From the NCBI RefSeq assembly GCF_022581195.2, contig NC_061462.1, positions 4,836,001-4,900,000 of the forward strand: a DNA stretch of 64,000 nucleotides. The letters are read 5' to 3'. Under the pieces are notes generated by a model. The model did not search any database. It worked only from the letters and a program-made list of their open reading frames with translations, and was not told the DNA's origin. The DNA is from Helicoverpa zea (Eukaryota; Arthropoda; Insecta; Lepidoptera; Noctuidae). The position numbers were made by a program, and so were the translations under genes. Below are positions 51,101-63,463 of the stretch, in pieces. The number at the start of each line of letters is the position of its first letter. Within the stretch, counting starts at the first letter, position 1.

Positions 51101-51662
51101 GGAAAATCCTTTTTAATTAATTAGATATATATGTCTCTTATTATCCTTTTTGTGAGCACCCAAGTTGGTTTACACAGGAATATATTAAAAGAACAAACAC
51201 AAGAAAACAACCCCAAAGTTTTATTTACCCATTATTTTTTGACAATATAAGTAAATGATACTCCTTTAAGACTTATGTGTATAACATAAGAAATATAAAC
51301 ATTATTTCATGTTAAACTTCGTAATACGATACATCCCGGGAATCTCCCTGAGGGCAATGGGTCATACGCCCCTGACATGTCTTTTTTATAAAGAAATATG
51401 TAACAGAGGTAGAGATAACAAAAAATCTACGGGATTCTACGAAGCCTCTTATTCCCAGATGCAATTAAAACCGACCTCGATAGGAATAGGTACGAGTGTT
51501 TCTTTGTACCTAATGGTATTGGCATTTTGGAGGTGAGAACTATCAACGGATTCTATTATTATATATCGATTTACGCATGAAAACGTTTCTAGTTAGTATT
51601 GGTGTTTTGTATTAAAAAAAATGTATCTGTAATTGTTCTGAGAATGTTGCACTACCTATTAC
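48143..51662. other. Gene-free stretch with a minisatellite and a small palindrome
   Basis: No gene seen apart from spurious short frames. A perfect stem CCCTGACC/GGTCAGGG with a 4-nt loop lies at 50806-50825, inside a GC-richer patch (50690-50840). Confidence 0.5.
48467..48516 (+). repeat. 10-bp minisatellite, five units
   Basis: Units of period 10 with consensus ACACTGGGTA, each differing by 0-3 bases. Confidence 0.9.
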
Positions 51663-51855
51663 TTTTATTTATATAGCCCTGTGGTTCCACCTGCGTCTCG
51701 GGGAATTACTTCCCGCATCCAGATAAAAGGAACCCCATGTCCTTTCTTGGAGCCTTAATTAGTATCTGTGACTTTTATTTAAATTGTTGGCTTTAGAGCG
51801 CGACAGACAGAGAGACAGGCAAATTTACTTTCGCATTTATAATATGAGTAAAGAT
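51663..51855 (+). mobile_element. Diverged retroposon fragment
   Basis: GGTTCCACCTGCGTCTCGGG near the start and TTTCGCATTTATAATATGAG at the end match the layout of the 37433 and 59530 copies, with more divergence. Confidence 0.5.
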
Positions 51856-53117
51856 TAGTGGTGATGTGGGCCTTCTTGTGAACAACTAATGCCTGTATTA
51901 GGAAAGTAATACCTGTATTAGGAGGCCATAATCTGCAATAATAATTTAGTAGTTACAGAAGTTTTTATGTAAGTATAAAGAGGCCTATTTGTTAGTTTTC
52001 CATTACCAAGAGGTTTAACAAAACCGTTTATGAATTGAATTTCTATGAAACAAATGTGATCTGCTAATTAGAAACATTTAAGTTGTTTTAAGTATGTTAC
52101 TATGTAATTCTCATACTTGTGTGTGAAAATTAATTAAGTACATGTTAGTAAAGTAAAATCTTAATTAATATAAACGAATGAATGTGGTAAATATGTTACC
52201 ACATTTATATTTTTTTCTGATTCTCTTCGGATAATGAAATTATCTCGGGGTGGGTTTCTAGCCTGAATACAATAATTCAATGTTGCTTATCTGGCCGTGA
52301 CAATCCTATTAGGAAAAAAGGTTAACCAGGGAGTTCTCACAAAGCACCTTTTCCTAATCAAGTGAAAGTCCCGTATATGTATTATATTTTTGAAACAAAT
52401 ATGTTTAGGTGCACATTGTATTTGCACCTTTACATACATTGTCACCAATGTCCAATAGATAATATCTATCATAGTTAGGGTCTATTATTTAATCACCAGT
52501 TAACTCTGAAGAATTATGTTTGTCATTTTTTCAGGTTTATTTTGTCTAACCGGCATACTTATTCCTCAAATTGACGTTAACTGATGATTGAAAATCGGCA
52601 CCTGATATAACAAAACTAATAGGATCAGTGTCATGTTAATTGTACCAAATCATTTATGAATCAGATATTAAATTGGTTTATGACAACTTTTCCTTGTTAC
52701 CATTAAATCTTCTAAGTAATGAAAAACCGGTGCTGATACCCAAAACAATACATTCTTTGTTTTTATTTTCCTCAGAGTATGGCTGTCGTATTTCACTTGC
52801 AGAAAATATTTACACTATATAAACTGAGAATGTATGAAAAGAAACGAATAGGCGTTCTATCTCCGATGCCAATAAATTATTACTGCGTGTATCGACTTTT
52901 CTGTCTCACTGAGCTATTACTAAGTAACGCGATAGAATGATTCCAAAACCACTGATGGTACGATATATATGGGATTTTTGTAAAGATGTATGTAGAAAGT
53001 AATTTAAAACTTAGGTACTTATATAAATTAAATCCTCGTTTTTTTGACGATTGAAATGGCACACATAAAACACTTACAAATCCATATAAAATTGTGGGTA
53101 ACTTTTTATTCGGGTAA
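51856..53117. other. Gene-free stretch
   Basis: No gene seen. A 10-bp stem AATGTGGTAA/TTACCACATT occurs at 52181-52205. Confidence 0.55.
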
Positions 53118-53273
53118 GTTAAGTAGTTCCCCCTGTTAACCTGTTAAACCTGCGAACTCAAAGAGGAAGATGTCCAGGATAGAGCGAAGTGGAAGAAGAA
53201 GATACGGAAAGCGGACCCCGTCACAAGACGGGATAAACGCTAAGAAGAAGAAGAAGAGGTTAAGTAGATCCCC
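53118..53273 (+). mobile_element. 5'-truncated LINE insertion with target-site duplication
   Basis: The frame ending at TAA 53241-53243 reads CELKEEDVQDRAKWKKKIRK then ADPVTRRDKR, typical of a reverse-transcriptase C-terminus of dispersed moth LINEs. It is followed by an (AAG)n tail. The insertion is bracketed by GTTAAGTAGTTCCCC (53118-53132) and GTTAAGTAGATCCCC (53259-53273), which differ at one base. Only about 125 bp of the element was integrated. Confidence 0.8.
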
Positions 53274-55969
53274 CATGAGGATGAAACCACGGACGAAGAG
53301 TCATTCCAAAATAATAATATTGTAAGTTAACAATTTTTTTTTAGTAGAAAGTAATAAAAAGAATATTCAAAACTTAACCAAAAGGTGTAAACTCCTACAA
53401 AGATTACCAGACGATTATTTGCATTTTAAAAACACGTTAAAAGAAATAACTTTTAAATTAACCCTTTACCTATTATGAAAAATATTGTTGGGCTTTAATT
53501 ACTTTTTCAGACGATAGCGGGAGACAATATTTACAAAGTGCTACGACCTGCGACGAACTTTTCAAATTATTAATTAAATTGGTTGGGTCGGTTACATTTT
53601 GAAACTTATTTTAAAAGGAAAGGCTGTTGATGAGATATTTATCTGAACGGACAATCTGCGCCCACAAAAAAAAAGAATATTTTAAATTAATATTATAGCT
53701 ACTGTAACATAAAAATCTTCTCTTAAACCCTTTAAAAAACGTTAAATTCTGTTAACGTGTTTCATAAAATATACAACCATAAATTTCAGTTAATATTACT
53801 CCAGGATTTCTAAGAAATGAATTCTACGAAGTTTGTTTATTGCTTTTATCCCCAGAATATAACCAAATAAAACACATAAAATTTAATCTTTTGTGGTAAC
53901 AATAGTAGTTCATTATAATAGTAGATATGTATAGCTTATTCATAAATCAAATATTTCGACTGTAGTTAAACATCATGCATCATTTGTCACGATGTGGTGC
54001 CTAATAAACAGTTACACATAATATTGGTATGTATATAATAACCATAAAAGCCGAAACTCAAACATCAATGTTCATTGCTCATAGATTACAGCGTTCGATA
54101 CCTTTGATTAGTGAACGACACACACACACGCACACACACACACATGCTCAATCTGTCTACCTCATGTACTACGGACTGATAGTTAGAGGTGTATTCTCAA
54201 GGCACAATGCTAGATATTAGCAAAGATCAACAATACAGACCTTTGGTGTGTTCCTAAAGACATGTAATCATGGTAATTTGTTAATTGACGCAGCTATAAT
54301 TTGTGGCTATCTACGGAAGTAAGTCGACAAGCGACGAATAGTAGAGATTAATATTCTGCTGGTACCAGAAGTAGAAGTGATTATCCCACAATATTCCAGA
54401 AACAGCTATCTAAATATTCACCAACCCAACCAAAACTCCCATTGTTAGAACATTGATCCAATTAACCACGAGACGGAAATAAGGGTTTACTCAAACAAAA
54501 TATATAGCTATAACTTAACCTTCGTATAATAAACTTCGCGAATCAAGTATAATTTCGACAGAAAATGAACATCTGCCCTCGGCCTTATTTGAACGCTCGG
54601 TGCAGATGATGAATTCCCTTTTTTAATTTCACTGAAATGGAACAATGCCAACATAAAAGCATCGAAGAAAAAATATTAAGGAAAAGCCCGCTTTAAAAGT
54701 AAGAAGGAAAAATTTTGATATTGAAATTTTTTGATTAATGTTTGATGGAAGCCAGTTTTGAAGTTTACAATCTTTCGCCTCAAGAAAAACAATGTTAATC
54801 TTTTGTGTTATTAGAACAAAAAAAGTTTTGTATTTGAAATACCGAACCTTTACAATGCTCATCAAAAGAACGCTATATAAAACTAAATACGAAAACGTAA
54901 ACAGTGACACGAAACACTACACTCACACGAAAAACGAAAGTACGTGAGAGGAAAAATAACTCATTAAGCCTGTACAAACAAACTAAGTGCAGAAAACAAC
55001 GTAGCTAAACAAAAAGCGAAGCATTCTCGTGTAAAGATCTCACGAGGAACCGAGCGGTGCCTATGTTGGTATCAAAGGGCCTAATTAATTAACTCGAGCG
55101 CTCGTGACGGTATAGAATACGACCCCCGGGTGTAAGCGAGGGTAAGCGCCAAATAGACACTTGTATATCCGTAAAAGGAACCTAATGTGAGCTTATTGTG
55201 CGCATTTCAGTATTTACTGAACACGACGTAACAGCTCAGTAAACACACTTAAGGTACAAATAAAAAATCAAGCACAAAAGGAGGAAGATACTAGATGTCG
55301 TCAAGCGATGGTTATCAAAATAAATTGTCTAATAAAACCTTACGCAAAAGGCGTTGACGGCGAGATAAAGCTGCCATTGAAAAAGCAAGGCCCGTAAAGT
55401 ACACGTAGTGATTTTTTTTTCATAATTATTCAAGCCGTTTTTCTCGGCCACAAAACGTATTGTTTCTGGCACCAAGTGGAAGTTTGGAACTAGAACAATT
55501 GCGAGAGTTTTTGTACGGTTATTGTTGCCGGCGTTAAGCTCGTATCGCGGGATGAAATATTACTTGCTTACACACGAAACACCGTTGCGTTGGCAGGATA
55601 TTTACCCCATTTTTGTTTATGTAAATTTTACGCACCATACTCAGAGATTTCATTACCATAATATTAGCTCGGGGCTCATAATATGAACGGAAGGACTGTG
55701 TTGCGCACAGTATTAGTTCCAGTAAATTATGGCATATTACACCTCGAAACCAAATGAACCATCACCGGGTATAACGTAATTTGCGGTTTTGTGAAACAAT
55801 AAAAAACGGAATATAGTTTCAAAATGACTTACCTGTTGCGAAGTAGTTTCAAGCACTTAATAACTAACAATTAATTTAACACCAACGCTAATAATACTAT
55901 TACGGAATTTTTCTAATAAAACGTCCAAATACAGTGGCAATGTCTGAAGGAAATTGAGAAAAATCTCTC
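53274..55969. other. Gene-free stretch
   Basis: No gene seen. A (CA)n tract interrupted by one G is at 54118-54144. Confidence 0.55.
54118..54144 (+). repeat. (CA)n microsatellite, interrupted
   Basis: CA repeats with a single CG interruption in the middle. Confidence 0.95.
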
Positions 55970-56140
55970 TACGTCAATACTGTTGTAGAGGGGAGCGTAG
56001 CCAGGCAGCGCTACGAGGGCTACGACGCGACTACCGTGCTACGCCGCCGATAGCTACGGCTGCAAACAGCGACTGCAAATAAAGACAGCAGGAGTCGGTC
56101 GGCGATCGGCGGAAACAGCCGAGCGCGACCCGAAGCACAA
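55970..56140 (-). promoter_or_regulatory. CpG-rich island, possible promoter or leader exon
   Basis: A compact GC- and CpG-rich block within AT-rich DNA, with repeated CTACG-type words and no long ORF. On the minus strand it contains a good acceptor (CTGTCTTTATTTGCAG, followed by TCGCTG). Such islands in insect DNA often mark 5' exons. It is on the correct side to be the leader of the Toll-like gene about 14 kb away, but nothing in the sequence links them. Confidence 0.3.
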
Positions 56141-59100
56141 AGTTATTTAAGGGCGTTTACAAAGTAGCTTGATTTTAGTCGCAGATTGTCATCATTATGA
56201 TATGACTTAACTAAGTAAAAAATGGGTTGGAGGCGCAACCGTGCTATATTTTATTTAGGGTAATTTAGGAGAGACTCTTCCAAAATTTTTGTTATTATCA
56301 TCTTATTTTTTGCCTACATAAATTGCCTTCCATTTACTTGTGAGTACATGATGATGTTCATTATTATATCAAACAAATGTATTTCAACTCGTCAAATCGG
56401 CGATGATTACTGAAATCATGGCTTTTCCTAAACTTTCATCAAATACTTTCATATTTCCATCCACAGATTTACAATAATTTCCGTATGACCACATACATTT
56501 TTACGTCCAGGTGTATTCCCTAGCTAAGAATAAACAACCCCGTGTCATCCCCGGAGTGTCGTGAGAATAAGGGTACGCAGGACACACCTGTGCACTGAAA
56601 GCATAGAGGTGACTACAACTAGTTGTACGCGCGGATTCACTCACGCTTAAGATTTTTTTGACAAGTAATTAAATTGGTTTTTGTGGCTAAGGAAATAATA
56701 ACGGAGATTTTTTTTTAGTTATTTATTTTGTGAAAAGCTCTTCACTGAAAAACTATTAAATTCACCGTATATTATTTTGGCAGGTTTTATGAATCACAAC
56801 GTCACCTTGTCTGTAATAATTTGGCCCAGTTTAATTAATTAAATTAATCATTATCAATGTTTGATTTAAGAACTATAAAAAACTATCTTACTTATTCAAT
56901 CGTCAGATATCTGCAAGTAAATCTTGTTAAAATTATTTGAGCTGTTTCAGGAATTATTTGGAACAAACGAACTATAATAAATACCGAGTAACTATTCATA
57001 AATACTTTCTTTGAGAACCTTATTTAGACAAACAGACATTTCAATTCATATATTAGATCATATATTAGACGTCAAGATTTGTATTCCTTATATGTCACAT
57101 GGGTTAATGGCAGGCGCGCCACGTAGGACCGCCATGCGCCACTCTGATCTGAAGGGAAACGTATGACGTATTCATTAACATGTTTACATTCGTGTTCTTG
57201 GTATAAAAAAGGAATAAAGAAATGACTTAAGAAATACGTTATAATTTTATAAACAATCTTGTAGAAATTATCACTTTATAATTAGGTTGATTCCTAATAT
57301 ATTTAATTAAGGTGTATTAGATTGGTGAATGTCATAAAATCAAAGGGCTCGTAAATGCTTCTATAAATAAGAAGTTTACCATAAGATGACAGGGTAAGTT
57401 TGTGAACCTATACGGCTACTCTATATAGAAAAAAATGTTGATAAAATATAAAAGAATCCACAAAAAAAACCATCTCCTTGAAAAAGTTAAGATCCAAAAA
57501 GACAAACAAATTGAACAATCGCTGTTGGGTGGCCTTCTGGATAGATAAGTAAGTATTCCTAAGAAAAGTAAAACATTACTAAAAAAATACCTCAGTGTTC
57601 AGAAAAAGTCTCTCCGTAAAACAGCTTAACTACTTATTGTTTATAGAAATAATAATATAACGTAGAAAACAAGTTCTGTACGAAGTCAGTTTATTTCCAA
57701 CAAGTGCTCGTACTTGCCGCATAATCACGATGAAGCGCCACTTAACCTGCTTCGAACAGCCTTCAGAAACAAGCCAGATAATGTACTAAATATAAGTTTT
57801 ATAAATATTCACTTTACATTATGTTTTAAAGGTATAACATGTAACAGCCTAATTTGAATTGTTATTGTTATATTTTGGGGTGTTTTCGTAAGACTAACAG
57901 CGTTTTCACACAAGCAAATTTTCAGCTTCGTATACCCGACCATATATGAATCGCAATTGTTTTCTGTCGCACGAATATTCAATAATAAACAATTGACAAC
58001 TACCACTCCCGGTTCAAACGCGCACGTATATGTGAAAGCACGCGGTTGTTTTTTGTCGTTGTAGCCGAACCGATAATCCAGAGGTGAGGAACCTCAGCTA
58101 CTCTTAGGCAAATGTTTTTTTTTTGGAATTATAGAGACTTTATAATGTGTTTCAAGGGAACAATGGGTATAATTCGCGTCTTATAAGATATATTAAACTT
58201 TAGTTAAATATTTTATCTTCAAGCAATAAATAACATTGCTTTCTAATCCATATAAATGTGGGCGGTACGTGACTACGTAGGTAGCAGAAATTACTTTATC
58301 TATGACTTGTTATTTCAATTCTAAAGAAAACATTAGTTTTAGCTACAATGAGGGTTATTTTTTCGTTAAAAAAAAAACACCAGAATTTGATTCAATCTAA
58401 ACAAAAGTGGGTTGGAATAAAAAGGTGACACTATGATCTGTCAAGCCGTTCGTAGATCAACAAACTAAACCGATTGTTGGATATAACTGGGATTTAGATA
58501 ATCTGTTTTTGCTCCGCGAATCCCTTACAGTTCGGGGCCACTATAAATCATTTTCGTATGTTTTGCCGTTTTATGTGGATATTTTGCGTCGCCTCGGTTT
58601 ATCTTCTTCCGATTTAGGATTCAGACGCAATTCTCTTTCGAATATTGTGATTTATAGCCTCGAAACAATGTAGTTTATGATACCATTCACAGTGAACTGT
58701 TTAATTCACTTCACGTTCTTGTAGATTCATGCTGGAAATAACTATGGATCGAATAATGTTCGTAATTCTGATCGTGAGATAAAATTGCTACAAAGCCCAC
58801 TCAACTTGAATTCGACATTGGGAAAATGGTATTATATAAAGAATATTAGATGATACCTTTAATTTTAATAACTTTAGATGACTGCGCATAATGTGATAGC
58901 GCAAAATTTAGCTATCCAGTAACATTGAATGCCCTTTGCGCGATGTTTAACGATAAAATCTTCTTCATTTTGTTAACATTTTCAACATTAAATCGACGTT
59001 TTTAATCTTAGTAAAGGTAATTCTATCAAAGGGTATTTCACTTTTATACCTAATTTACAAGAAAATGGAGACTAGAAAGGACTAATTTGAGGATTAGAAT

Positions 59101-59529
59101 GTACCGAAAGTTTAATCGTCCGTAGTTTCTTAATAAGTTCAAATAATTTCCAAGTTCAAGAGTGTTATTACACAGACATTTTATGTGTAATTAGAATTTA
59201 AATAAGTATGAAAATTGTGATAAAGTTTAAATAATTACACTTATTTAAAGTCTGTTTATCTTTACTTGTGAACCAAACTTAGCAATTTAAAGCTAATAAA
59301 ATTTACATGAGGTTCTAGATTCTTGTCCATGAGTTTGTTTTTGCTTTCACAGAAAGAGCTACTAATTATACTATAACTTTACATAAAATATGTGAGGTAT
59401 TGATATTTGTAAATTTTCATTGCAGAGGTTAACTTTATTTGATTAGTAAATAACTTTTTCCAACTCTTACTAAGAGACAATAATAGTTGCATAATATTCA
59501 TATTATAATGATATTTCGTAATATATACC
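56141..59529. other. Gene-free stretch
   Basis: No gene seen. A 14-bp perfect palindrome TACAACTAGTTGTA lies at 56614-56627. Confidence 0.55.
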
Positions 59530-59720
59530 TACTAGCTTCCGCCAGCGGCTTCGCCCGCGTGGTGTGTTGATAAAAAAGTAGCCTATGTGTTAATCCAGGG
59601 TATCACCTATCTACATACCAAATTTCAATCAAATCGGTCCAGCCGTTTTTGCGTGATTGAATAACAAACATACATCCATACATTCTCACAAACTTTCACA
59701 TTTATAATGTAAGTAGGATT
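59530..59720 (+). mobile_element. Retroposon fragment, well-preserved copy
   Basis: Begins ACTAGCTTCCGCCAGCGGCT, includes AAATCGGTCCAGCCGTTTTT and ends with CATACATCCATACATTC, then TTATAATGTAAGTAGGAT. This is the clearest copy in the window of the family also seen in reverse at 21361-21566. Confidence 0.75.
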
Positions 59721-62700
59721 ATTGGGTGAGTACATAATTGTTGCATCAAATAATAACAACTTTTTTTTCACACAAAATAAAAATAGTTATGTTAATAAAT
59801 GGCTGGAATCTCATCTTACATTTGATGTAACTCTCGTTTTATACAGCTAATTGAATGTGTCTGGAGTTAAAGGTCCAGATACAATATTAGATTAATAGTT
59901 ATTTAATTAATTACTTAGGGTTTACACTTCAGGCTTAGATAAATTGTGTTTGTTATTTATATTCTCCGACGACGTGACTAGACAAACAAACGCCAAGTTA
60001 AAAGGGTCCCGCTAATGTACTTAGGTTGAAAAAGGACCTTTCAGTGACACTTGAATAGCAAGAGAGAACCCAATATTCTTTTTACCGAATAACCTTTTAC
60101 CTAGTGTCACCAAACCTCTCGTTTTTCCCGAGACAACTCGCAGCTTTATTTAAAATAAAAGTCTGCGTAGGCAGCCGTTGTCCCATAGCTGCAGTGTGCA
60201 CGATTGGACAACGGGCAAACGAAACGCGCCGAAACAAATTTAACTTTCAATAAAACTTTTTCATTGTGTGTCTCGGACCAAAATAAAAACATAGCGACCC
60301 TACGCTTACTATCCTTTTACCTATTCTGAAACTGTCCAAGCTTGCGGAGCGCCCCGTTAATATTAAACGTAATGGTGACACACCCTTTGGATATAAATAG
60401 GGCTGGTGTGAGTCGAGAACATACATACACGTATTCATTATATTATATGTTTAACGCAACGCAAAAAGGACACCTGAGGCTTGACGAAACGACGCCATTT
60501 CACTTTTTTCGCACTTACTTTTCAGTTATTTAACTAAAGCACCAAAATACACATTCTAAAACACAGAAACTTATGTGTATTTGCATAAGATATTATGGAA
60601 CGCGAGCGAGGCATATTGCCGTGAATATTTAATGCTTTGCACCGTGTACTTTCTCCCAAAAATATTTCACGGAACCATCTGAAACACTATTCAGTGGACT
60701 ACGTTGAGTGAATAAAAATTTTCTCAATAGAAAATGCGTGTTACATTCCCAGCGAGAGTTTTGTGAGAGGCCTACCTATGTCGAGATGCTTTTAGTAGAA
60801 TCACTGTATCGCGTGCGGCGTGTAATAAACATTACTGGCGGGTGTTATTAATAGTTGTGTACAGTATTACAAATTGTCTGTTCATTACTAGAAGCCTTTC
60901 AAGTTTGGCCAAGGTTATATAAATTTACTTGGAAAATCTCGGAACCTTAAACAGAATCACAAACAACCTTGTTTTAATTATTATTCAAAGGCGACTGTTA
61001 TTAAGTTACAGTTTCACTGAGGAAGTAAGCTCTTCGTATCGCTTTCATAACCTAAATCAAATCAGATCCACCTTTTTGTAAATTTATGATAACAATTCAT
61101 AAAATAAAGCTATAAATACACAATAAGGTACGTCGTATATCCCATAAAAATTCAATTCAGTGGAAACGAGCGAACTAATGTACGAGCCCATTGTACTGTA
61201 TCGTGAGCATACATCATCTTGATACGAGTACCTGCCCCCGAATTCAGAGGAGGATTTGAATAGATACCCCATATCATTGCGTCGTGAATTGTTCATAAAT
61301 CTTCCTATATGCCGTCTTTTGTTTAGCCCGCCAGCGTGAATACCCCACGAGGCTTAGGCAAATTCGAGTTCGCCTTTAGAGAAATTGGACGGAATGATAT
61401 CACAATGTATACGTATAGCACCAGCACGTGATAGCGGATAATGAATTCGCTCTTTACTTTATTGTTAAACAGGGTTCGAGAAATTCCTGCTCAGGAATCA
61501 CTTTAGAGGAGCACTAGCGATGTTGTTAGCACATAGTTAGAGAACAGGATACGCCTAGGCGGCGCTTAACACTTTGGTCGTTTGATACTGTTGAGTTTTC
61601 AAGTTGTACCTGAACATTGTTAGCAAACTAATTCAAAAATAAAAGTCTACTGTCGACAATCCTTTGTTAATTCAATACAACTTTCATTACTTTTAACAGG
61701 TATCTATCTGCGAAAACAATAATACAAACTTAATTTATGTCAAAACATTGCTGGAATATCAATTTGTAATATTTCTAAGGCGTTTGTAATTAAGCTTCTA
61801 CCTTCGTAACAGGCTACCTCGTCCAAAATTTTAGCAGTAATTCCGAACGATTCAAAGAGTTCAAACGGTGGAATTGCCAAAATTAATTTCGAGTTTCAGA
61901 TGAAGTTAATCTTTCATAACTCGAATTCATTGTATCGAGAATTCGGGGTCTCGCTCGACAAAACCGCATGCACCCACTCCAATACAAGTCATAAATTATG
62001 AAAGCGCCAAGACGGATGAAGTTAGCATAAAATTATTATCATAATTTCTCACCAAAAACTTCCGAGTGAGTTTGCTCCATGAATATGCAAAGGGAAAGTT
62101 CACAGTGTGCCAAGTTTTTTATGAGTCCTGTCAGAATACTTGTAATACTGCTGTAATTTGCATTTGTATTTCATATTTAAAAATGTTATAATTAGAATAA
62201 TTCGGGTGCTAATGCGTGTATTAAAATTTGTGATTTCCATTTTAATTAGCCTTCGTCTAAAGACTTTATTACTTTTTTTCGTAACAATGTTTCCATTCTT
62301 ATGCCAAAAGTAATGAAAAGCGTTGATTTTTTTGGCTCTATTCACAAAGTCTTCACCATTGTTATAATCAGAATTGAAATGTTTTAGACATGAAAATAAA
62401 TTATGTCTGGCATTTTGTTGAACCATTATAAAAATAATTGAATGTCATGTTTTATTTCAATTCAAGCAACCTATCTAATGTTGAATTAGGTTTCGACATA
62501 GGTACAGAAGACAACATTGCAAAAAAAAAACGATTCACATTTTCGTCAAGCATTTCATACTACAAACTCTTAATCATCTGGGAATTCTAGAGATTTTTTA
62601 ACGAAGTCTTAAAATACTACTCTAGTAGAGTCCAGATTTCTCGGAACAAATAGTTCATTTAAAGCTGGCTTCACTCTAACACATTCTCCTTGAAAGACAT

Positions 62701-62951
62701 GCCGATGTTACAAGATGTTCAAAGCTTTCAACTTATTGAAAGGTGAAATAGACCTTTAAAGAGGTCGGAACATGAACAGTTCATTAAAAAGGAAACTTGA
62801 TTCTAAATAAATTTGCTCGTGAATCAATCAACGTAACTGACACGTACCTGTATTTCCAGCTTCAATGTTTGTATATCGTAAAGTTATTATGTCTGGCTTT
62901 ATGTATGAAAACGTATCAATTTCTTTGTCAATCTTTAGAGATCTTTTGTAT
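59721..62951. other. Gene-free stretch
   Basis: No gene seen. A 9-bp stem CCGTTGTCC/GGACAACGG spans 60175-60224. The minus-strand frame 62100-62426 is AT-driven and lysine/asparagine-rich, with no domain. Confidence 0.55.
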
Positions 62952-63190
62952 CTTTTTGTATTAATATTAATTATTAATATTAATTATTTTTCTTTTTCTT
63001 TTTTTTTTCTTTTTGTATTAATATTAATTATTAATATTTATTAATATTAATATTAATTAATTTTTGTATTAATTGTTTTCTTTTGATTTTTCTTAATGAA
63101 TAATAGTAATTTGTTTGTGTGAATTTCTGATATGGGTGAATTTGCCTGAAATAAATGACATTTTATTTTATTTATTTTATTTATTTATTA
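62952..63190. repeat. AT-rich low-complexity tract with a tandem duplication
   Basis: TTTTTGTATTAATATTAATT occurs at about 62955 and again at about 63014, separated by a CTTTTTCTTT tract. TTTATT repeats follow to 63190. Confidence 0.85.
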
Positions 63191-63463
63191 ATTCGATTTC
63201 GTATGTAAAGACTTGATTTAAATATTTATTCGTAGACAAATAAAATGGCGAAATTACTTGGGTATTGTCGTGAATATTTTAGAGCTGTTTTGTTTGATAA
63301 CGTTGATATTATTTGTTTATAGAGGTACAAGAGACGTAGGTAGTGAAAGAAAAGAGCATGGGAAAGATGTCTCTAGGGGAAAACTCTCTTTGTCATATCT
63401 TACGACCCACGCAATGTAGGGGTAGTGTTTCTTATGCGAGGTACACACGATATTGTTAAATAA
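63191..63463. other. Short gene-free gap before the retrotransposon frame
   Basis: Nothing recognisable. Confidence 0.5.

Noticed and set aside
62952..63070. Replication origin or matrix attachment region
   Set aside because: AT-richness alone is not evidence. It is explained as low-complexity duplication.
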